Source: Sphagnum compactum (taxonomy: Eukaryota; Bryophyta; Sphagnopsida; Sphagnales). Taken from it: a stretch of DNA of 64,000 bases. The translations under genes and the position numbers were made by a program. This document shows, piece after piece, positions 57,113-64,000 of the stretch (position 1 is the stretch's first letter; the number at the start of each line of letters is the position of its first letter). The notes below the pieces were generated by a model. It saw only the letters and a list, made by a program, of their open reading frames with translations, was not told the DNA's origin and did not search any database. The stretch covers positions 744,001 to 808,000 of the forward strand of contig OZ234498.1 of NCBI GenBank assembly GCA_965153455.1. Reading direction: 5' to 3'.

Positions 57113-57812
57113 GTAGCTAGCATCAATGTTGAGCGGGTATGTCAATGGACCTTTGATATATAATGCTGGTCCTGCTATGAAGAAACTGACCAAAGTCATA
57201 TAACCTTGATGTAATATGCTTAGAATGCCCTTATAACTCCATACAGCGATCTATTGATATCCCTATCAACACCAGACATGCATAACTAATAACTTTTGAA
57301 GATACAAGTTCAGACGGCTACTGACCATTTTCAGCCACAAATTATATGTAGTATCAGTAGAGAAATTTAAGGTTTGAGAATTTAAATTGTCATTTTTCCT
57401 TATCGTTCTCAGCTATTTAATGGGCAAATGGATGGGGAAGCCTGGAGAGGACTTCTTTTTTTTTCTTTTTTTTTGGTTTCTAGCTGCAAAGCTTGTTGGA
57501 GGAGGAGACCTGATGTTTGTGTTGATGACCTTAGATGTTGAATTATGCTAAATGCTGCTGGAAAAATGAGAGTGAAACTCAAAATGTCATTGTTTTTTCC
57601 TTGACTTCTATGTATGTCTTTTTTCGCATTTTTCTTCATCCCAAACGTGGTAAAAAAAAAATTCCAATGCAATTTGCCATCGTAGTGAAGGTGAAATGTC
57701 ATTATGAAATACTAGACTAAGTGTTAGCTCTCACTGATATCAAACTTCAAAAATCACAACTACTGCTACAAAAATAACTGTTATGCAAATAGTTAAGGTT
57801 GTGGGGGAAGGG

Positions 57813-57940
57813 GTTTTGAAAGTTTTCAGAGTCAAAGAACGTCCAGTTCTTGGCTTTTGAAAATTTTCAGAATCAAACGAATCTTCAGTTGTGGGGTTTC
57901 TGAACAAAATTCAGAATCAAACAACCTCTAATTCTGTGTT
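57813..57940. repeat. ~43-bp degenerate tandem repeat, three units
   Basis: Units follow ttttgaa(a)a-ttttcaga(g/a)tcaaa(g/c)aac-ctcc-agttctg, starting near 57813, 57857 and 57898. Confidence 0.65.
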
Positions 57941-59604
57941 TCTTGAAGAATTACAATAACCTCCAGTTCCACCAGGTCTTTGAAACTTTTCAAAGAACTG
58001 ACAAGGTGGTATGAAAGAACCCGATGCTCCTCCTCCAGGGGTAGGTTCTTTGACAGATTCGTTGGTTGTTCCGAGAATCAGAGTTATGGGTCAAAACCAA
58101 TCCTTTGATTTTTTTAAGGATCTCCGATCAAGGGTCCATATGTGCAACCCTTAAGCATGGGTGCTGCTTTCTTTGAAAAAAAGAGAGAGAGAGAACCACC
58201 CAACAACACTGGTAACAACCTCAGTTGTTCAACTACCTGTTGCCTGCTGAATACAAGCTGTAGCAAAACCAGGCCATCAAGCTAAAAAAGCTTAAGCTAT
58301 TCCTTCACCTTGACTAAGCAGATTGCCAGCTACTTACTTAGTCCAAGAAGGTACACTACTTACTTACAACTGACTTCTAAACAGACCCCAAGAGTAGATT
58401 GATGGCCTTCTGCTGCACCCAGGCTCAAGGTAACTGAAACCTAGTCCATTGTACTACTACTTCAAGTACTGGCCTTTTTCAAGAGGAGGTAACTAAACCC
58501 ATAGTACTCTTTACTAGGGTCACTTATTATTACACCTTGTGTGGAACCAGAACCATGTACATGGGCACCATGATAAAAACCCTAAATTTATTTGGGTTGC
58601 TTTTTAAAATAATCACCATTAAAAATATCCTGTCTTAAGAGAAAATCAGGGTCTATGAGTCCAATTTCAACATCTCCTAGGTTAAATTAGCCCCACTAAG
58701 AAGCCTCACTCAATAAAAAGATGGTAGCGGTGTAGGTGCCATTTCACCGGCCAAGGTCAATTGCACCACACACACACACACACGGATACCTTCACCTTGT
58801 TGAGTAGGGCCTCTTCGTGGTTATATTTAACCCCCAAGAATTGTTAAATTTTGATTGAAAGGCTCCGATTTAATCTGAGGATTGGATACTTAGGGCCCAT
58901 TCAGACCTAAAGTTTGAGTCTGTCCATAAAGTGCGGCCCATAGGGCCATCATAGGGTTTAGTTCAGCAACAATGATGGCTTTAACGTCTGAGTAGGTTTT
59001 TTTTTGTAAAAATGGGGTACCACATAGGTTATCAATACCAATATTAAAAAATTGATGTTGGGTAAATTATCAAGTGACCAATTAATAACTATTGATTAAC
59101 CTGCCAATATTTAGGTTTTTAAAATTAAAATTAAAATGTTCTATGTTTTCTGTTTTAAAAAATTGTATTAATATTTAAAGATTGATAACCTATGTGGATG
59201 ACAATCATGTCATCATCCTTGGCTTGAATCTGGCTGAATTTTTTGTCAAAGAGCTATGAATGTGCAAACCTTCAATCTAATTGTTACATTTGTAATTTGA
59301 TTCATGGACGAGTACATTGCAAGGAATTTTTTTTAACTAAGACTTCAAATAGAAGTAAAATGGTTGTAAAATAAGCTTAGAGACTTTTAAGGGTTAATTC
59401 ACCAAACCTTGGGTGAACCAGCACCCATATTGGTGCCATTAGAAAAATCTCAAAACCCATTTAAATTATTTCTAAATATTACAAATATCCCATGCATAGA
59501 CTAAATCAGGTTCTTAAAGTATACACAGCTAACATGTTCAAGGCTTCATATGAGCCACTAAGAGGTCTTACTAAAAATGGTGAAGGTACCCAAGGTACCT
59601 AAGG

Positions 59605-59675
59605 TTCACCCTAACCAAGTTCACCATGGTGATTAGCTCGGTTCACCCTAACCAAATTCACCATGGTGATTAGCT
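59605..59675. repeat. ~34-bp tandem repeat with CACCATGGTGA palindrome
   Basis: The block ttcaccctaacca(a)(g/a)ttcaccatggtgattagctc occurs twice in tandem. Its core caccatggtg is a perfect palindrome. Confidence 0.8.
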
Positions 59676-59724
59676 CAATTACTCGATTGTTTTTTACCAA
59701 CCTCCCTATCTCCTAGTCGGTAAT

Positions 59725-59880
59725 AAAAACAGCCCATACCTATGTATAAACTAGGTACTTACTTAGTTTTCACCTATTTTTCGACCTACCTACCTACATA
59801 TAGGACCTACTTATTACAGTATGGGTTACCAAAGTGAAACTGGGTACTAACTCAGTGGAGGTTAATCATTCGCAACTAAC
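59725..59880 (+). repeat. Dispersed repeat, copy 2 (partner at 18.5 kb)
   Basis: Collinear with 18525-18665; cctatgtataaac, ttcacctatttt and cctacatatagga blocks are shared. Non-coding. Confidence 0.6.
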
Positions 59881-60419
59881 TACACTGGTGAGCACTTACA
59901 CTGGTAAGAGCCGACCATGGTGAACCATCACCTTACATGGGTACCTTCACCTTCTTGAGTAAAGGGCCTCCTAGAGATGATAATTAACAAAGGAAATGTT
60001 ACATTTGGAGTCAGAGACCCTCTGATTGAGTCTGTAATGCTTAGGGTTTAGGGTTTCTACCATGGTTACCGTGTAGGTGCTGATTTACCCAAGGCCTTGG
60101 TCCATAATGTACCTACTACTTAGTACTGACTTCAAAGGAGGGTAACTAATCCATAGTACATTAAAAACTTGGCAGAATTTTCGCAGTGTAAATGGGGAGG
60201 AGGGCACATTACACATGCCATGTTAATATTTCCACACAAAAAAAACTTTTTAAAAAAATCTGAGATACCCGGAGGGTACCAGAAGGATATCCACCATGTA
60301 TAAATTTAATTTTCTTAAAAAAAAACTGTAGTACCCAGAGGATGCACATCTGGTACACTCCAGGTATCACAGTAAAATTAATTTTAAAAAATTTACTGCA
60401 ATGGTTTTTACACCAGGTA

Positions 60420-61412
60420 AAGAAGCCCTTGGGCAAGGGGTTCTGCACTACACTGGTGGTTATTAGCAAACTCAAATACCCACCCAACAGGGGAACATAC
60501 CCGTGTTAGGCGGGTATCAGAAAAGCCTGTGGGTATCATCTGGTTACTACCCAGTTATTCCTATTTGAGACTTTCAGGGTATCACTTTCAGCGATACCCT
60601 GATTGAACCCCTGATCACCAGTTCTAACTTGTATGAGAAACACCAGATGAATGCAAATTGGATCCAGAAAAACAAATTTAAATACTGAGACCCGAGAGAT
60701 AAAACCCCCTTAACTTGGGTCAGGTTCTGAAGATGAGTTTCAACTCCCCTTAATGCTAATGTACATTTTTTGCAAAAATCTTTTTGAAATTCACCCCATG
60801 TAAACTCAGGGTTCATTCGGGTGCTGTATTTTTTTCCTTATTTTATGGATAACTATGATTTTTTTAATTTTAAAAATTGAAATTAATAATTTTTTTGTAA
60901 TTTTGGTTTTATTTGAAAAAAAGTAATAATTAGTTAGTGACAACCGCCGAATGATAAGCGGCTGTTCTCAAATTCATGAGAACTGACATCTTGAGAATTG
61001 CTTAATTCTTTTAATAAAAATATTGATACCCTGACTTGATGTATAAAAAATAAGAAGTGAGAATCGGAACCTTTTGTGTAAATTTTTTGTGAAAACCGAA
61101 TCAGACGGGTATAAAAATATGATACCCGCCCACCACTGGAACATACCTCAGTCACCGAGACAACATGAAATGGAAAATTAAAAAAGAAAAACTGTTTTTT
61201 TGGGGCAGTGTTCTCTAATTCTGCAGCATTTTCACACTCAGAACCGGAGGTTGTTAAAAACCGCAAAAAAATACCCAAACACGTCTCGCCTTGAGAAACG
61301 GAATTCCAGGAAAAGCAAAGAATTCTTCCCCTGCGGTTCTCTGATTTTGAAGGACTTTCAAATTCAGGAACTTCAGGTTACTAGCAAAATGAAATACCCG
61401 CCCAACACTGAA
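60420..61412. repeat. Short dispersed unit ending aaatacccrcccaacac, several copies
   Basis: Related units end near 60490, 61285 and 61410, each with ttctg/ttctct...gg(t/a)tt/gttactagcaaa and aaatacccgcccaacac or a close variant. A gggtatc motif recurs between them. Non-coding. Confidence 0.5.
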
Positions 61413-61508
61413 ACAAAAGGCCTAAGTAACCTTGAAAAAGAAGAGAAATGTTTTTTTCTTTTTAATCGCCCCGTGCTGGGCAGGGGTTTGTTTGTTTTTT
61501 TTTAAAGT

Positions 61509-61880
61509 AAAATTGTGATATCGAAATTAGGAAAATATTTCAAAAAATGCGCAAAATTAGTCGAAATTACAATTAAAACCCAGGCAAAAACCCCAATTTT
61601 TCGTCACAAAACTTTTAAACATCGCTGGGGTAAAAGCTAAAAACCCCACCTTCGGAAAGGGAGCAGGCATTTTTTATTTTATTTTTTTCCCATCAAATTT
61701 GTGACATCGAAATTAGGAGAATATTTGAAGAAATGCGAAAAATTAGTCAAAATTACAATTAAAATCCAAAATAACCCCAATTTTTTCTTGTCGGAAAAAC
61801 GACAAAGTACCCCCCAAAAAAATTAATTTAATCGCTGGGGACAAAAACTAAAAACCCCACCTTTTTTTTTTTTTAAAACC
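61509..61880. repeat. 186-bp tandem duplication
   Basis: gtgatatcgaaattagg at 61515 and gtgacatcgaaattagg at 61701 start two collinear units. Each runs through aaattacaattaaaa, accccaattttt, atcgctgggg and aaaaaccccacctt. Confidence 0.85.
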
Positions 61881-63097
61881 GTGGCGAGCAAAGAGAGCAA
61901 AGAGTGTTTTTTGTTTTGTTTTTTTTTTCCCCCTTTTAATAAATTTTACTTTTACCGTGGCGGCGCAGGCAGCAACGCCCACGTCGCTGGCCGACGCCTG
62001 CAGCGTCGCGCCCCCAAATTCCTCGCTATGCCTAGCCGCCACAGATTTGCCTCAGATTCGCCCACTCTCTCACTCGCAACAGAACACTGTTGCAGCAGCA
62101 GCAGGAGCAAGATGATGATCATCATCGTCGTCGTCTTCTTCTTCTTTTCTTCTTGCGTCGTCGTCGGCGACGTCGCAGTTCGTGGTATTACTCCTTCTTG
62201 GATGCAGCAGCAGCAGCGGCAGCTCCCTGCCGTGACAGCTGGTTGCAGGAGATGAAGAACAAGAAAAAGAAGATTGGAGCATATTACCGGCCATCAGGCA
62301 GCCGCAGTCGCCACGCAGTTTCGCGCTTTTCTATTTTTGCTCACGGACCAGCTGCCAACAGTAGCAGCAGCAGCAAAGCCGGGAGTGGGTGGGGAGAGAG
62401 AGAAGAGAGAAGAAGCCGGCGCGCTCCGCGGGGGCCACCAGCTACACTCGTTAGTACTACTACTACTACTAGTGTATCGTAGCTGCTACTGTTGTGTGTC
62501 TGTCTGTGATTGATCTGTCAGCTTCCTTAAAACTATTCTTTACTGCTCATCTAGGCTTGCTGCTGCATGTGGGTGAGTAAAAAATTCTTAACAGCGTGCA
62601 GCTCCAGCAACTGCTTGGGTGGCCGTTTTGTTGGATTCCACTTTCGTGGTTCTCCGAGAGAGAGAGAGTGGCGCTCTCCTGCACGGAAGCCGCAGCTGGC
62701 TGGAGTAGCTGGTACTCTAGTGGGGTTATCTACTCGTAAAAAGTCCGCGACTTGGAAACTGGTGTCGACTAAGGCGGTTTGTTTTTTATGTCGGGTTTTG
62801 CTGCAGGTAGTTGCAGAATTTTTGCTGTGCATGTACCCGCATCTGAACAACTCTCTCACTGTCGAAGCTCGACTTTTTATCTTCGTGTCCTTTTTTTCTT
62901 GCTACTACTTTGTTGTTGAAGATTGGAGTTTTTTGGAAGAAGAAGAATATTATTATTATTATATTGTTGGTGGGTCTTTGCAGTTGTTTTAATTGTCGTG
63001 GACGTGCTCCTCATCAGCTGCTGCAAGGCGGCTTATGAGTCTCTCTAGTAGCTGCTTTTCAGCTGCTGCCATTGTATGAGCTGCTCTCAAGGTTAGT
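61881..63097 (+). promoter_or_regulatory. GC-rich region upstream of the aspartic protease
   Basis: Composition changes sharply from AT-rich spacer to GC-rich trinucleotide-laden sequence (GCA, CGTCGT and TACTAC runs), with purine-rich and GAGAGA tracts at 62395-62410 and 62658-62670. This is typical of a plant gene's promoter and leader. Open segments on both strands (61881-62255, 62090-62482, 62567-62992) are repeat-driven and not called. An upstream exon cannot be excluded. Confidence 0.35.
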
Positions 63098-64000
63098 ATG
63101 GAAACGTCGTCGCTGAGCATGAGCTGCAGGAGCTCTCGTAGTACTGGTGTTGCAGGTGGAGTTTCATGCAGAGCAGTCTTGTATTCTCGTGTCAAATGGA
63201 CAGTACTAGCAGTGTGTCTCTTAGTCTGTTTCCTGTGTGTAGCGGTCCTTCTTTTGGTTCCAGAAGACGTCTGCGGAACATTTGTGAAATCGTCGCGCCG
63301 GGCTGATTTCGTGGACTCCCGGCGGTGGGCGAGAAGTTTTAGCTGGCGGCCGAAATCGGAGAGGCCGAAACCATGGCGAGAAAACAAGCTGCTGCAAGTG
63401 CAGGTTAGAGATCATCATCATGCGGAGTCGAGCTCAGAAGAGTACATATGGGGTATGCGCGGGCGGCATTCTGCAGGAAGAAGCAGCAGCCATGGACGTG
63501 CAACAGCGGCAGCGGCAGCGACTGGAGGAGCTGCAATTCATATCAAACTCGTGCACAGGAACTCACCAGAATCGCCATTTAGGAAGGAGTATAGTACGCG
63601 TGGGAAAGCTTGGGAAGATGCCAGGGAGATGGATGTTGTCAGACTCGCAGGGTTCAGGAAACGGATACTTGCGCAAGCAGACGACAACAATTGGAGGAAT
63701 GTTGCAGCAACTGCTGCTGCTTCTTCCGGATCAAATGCTGCAGCAACTGGAGCTGGAGGCGTTGCTGAGGCGCCAGCGAGCATGGCAACAATACAGAACC
63801 CGAACGCTGGCGGCTCGACCGTGCCTGCAGCAATGAATTCCTTTCAGACCTCTGTGGTATCAGGCTCAACACTCGGATCAGGACAATACTTCGTGAGCTT
63901 CAGCATCGGAACTCCGGCGCAGAGCTTCTTCCTGGTCGCAGACACAGGCTCCGATCTCATTTGGGTGCAATGCGCGCCTTGCACGCAGTGTTATCCGCAA
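63098..64000 (+). CDS. Nepenthesin-like aspartic protease, membrane-anchored, 3' part beyond window
   Basis: An open frame runs from the ATG at 63098 (preceded in frame by TGA at 63077) to the window end: 301 codons, incomplete. Residues 34-55 form a strongly hydrophobic segment after a basic stretch, so a type II signal anchor or uncleaved signal is likely. Then comes an Arg/Ser/His-rich region, an Ala-rich run (136-146), and I-K-L-V-H-R-N-S-P-E-S-P-F at 149-161, the propeptide block common in plant nepenthesin-like (A1) proteases. The mature domain starts near 260 with G-Q-Y-F-V-S-F-S-I-G-T-P. It has the first catalytic motif A-D-T-G-S-D at 281-286 and the Cys-rich insert C-x2-C-x2-C at 292-298. 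The second catalytic Asp lies outside the window. The N-terminus before the propeptide block (about 148 residues) is longer than the usual signal peptide of about 25. An alternative is that translation starts at a later ATG, but the anchor and open frame favour 63098. Confidence 0.88.
   Translation, partial: METSSLSMSCRSSRSTGVAGGVSCRAVLYSRVKWTVLAVCLLVCFLCVAVLLLVPEDVCGTFVKSSRRADFVDSRRWARSFSWRPKSERPKPWRENKLLQVQVRDHHHAESSSEEYIWGMRGRHSAGRSSSHGRATAAAAATGGAAIHIKLVHRNSPESPFRKEYSTRGKAWEDAREMDVVRLAGFRKRILAQADDNNWRNVAATAAASSGSNAAATGAGGVAEAPASMATIQNPNAGGSTVPAAMNSFQTSVVSGSTLGSGQYFVSFSIGTPAQSFFLVADTGSDLIWVQCAPCTQCYPQ

Larger units (their letters stand above)
57113..60419. other. Spacer with dispersed repeats, no gene recognised
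   Basis: Holds a degenerate ~43-bp array (57813-57940), a (CA)n run (58766-58783), repeat copies at 58440-58520 and 60095-60165 sharing ggtaactaa...ccatagtac, and the 59.6-59.9 kb repeats listed separately. No gene supported. Confidence 0.45.

Noticed and set aside
61848-62513. Several open frames on both strands, some with Met-Ile-Val-Phe-rich starts resembling signal peptides
   Set aside because: Driven by trinucleotide runs in a GC-rich leader-like region; no conserved motif in any frame.
62989-63387. 132-aa open frame on the minus strand
   Set aside because: It is the antisense shadow of the aspartic protease frame starting at 63098, which has real family motifs.

Overview
The window is nuclear DNA from a land plant, most likely a large-genome lineage such as a fern or other seed-free vascular plant. 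The support is spliceosomal introns with GT-AG borders, a ferritin with a plastid transit peptide and the plant extension peptide, a plant-type EXO70, a nepenthesin-like aspartic protease, a plant iMet primer-binding site, and long AT-rich spacers full of decayed transposons. The exact clade is inference; nothing here fixes the species.

Layout. 0.4-1.3 kb: decayed hAT-like transposase (+). 5.4-7.8 kb: EXO70 exocyst subunit (-), two exons, with a GA microsatellite in its upstream region. 9.2-13.9 kb: a degenerate L1-like non-LTR retrotransposon (-). 14-18 kb: spacer with foldback and tandem repeats. 18.1-28.8 kb: exons of an unidentified multi-exon gene (-), apparently split by a Ty3/gypsy element at 19.6-28.3 kb (+) with about 1.16-kb LTRs. 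29.3-31.9 kb: plastid ferritin (-), eight exons. 36.9-38.0 kb: DTW-domain tRNA aminocarboxypropyltransferase-like gene (-). 38.2-38.6 kb: degenerate telomere-like tract. 43.1-44.0 kb: fragment resembling a recombinase-derived DUF3504 protein (-). 46.5-47.7 kb: SANT/Myb-domain protein (+). 50.4-51.6 kb: second hAT-like fossil (+). 53.6-54.4 kb: non-autonomous element with a 6-bp target duplication. 63.1 kb to the window end: 5' part of a membrane-anchored nepenthesin-like aspartic protease (+).

The host genes do not form an operon-like unit. They are independent plant genes for vesicle tethering, iron storage, tRNA modification, a chromatin-type SANT protein and proteolysis, separated by transposon debris. 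The most interesting points are: a ferritin that has lost two ferroxidase-centre residues in the way animal L-chains have; a 23-bp tandem duplication lying exactly across the EXO70 splice donor; a family of terminal-inverted-repeat elements sharing a hairpin core at three or four places; and the gypsy insertion inside a probable intron. No prokaryote-style system, CRISPR array, rRNA or tRNA gene was seen.
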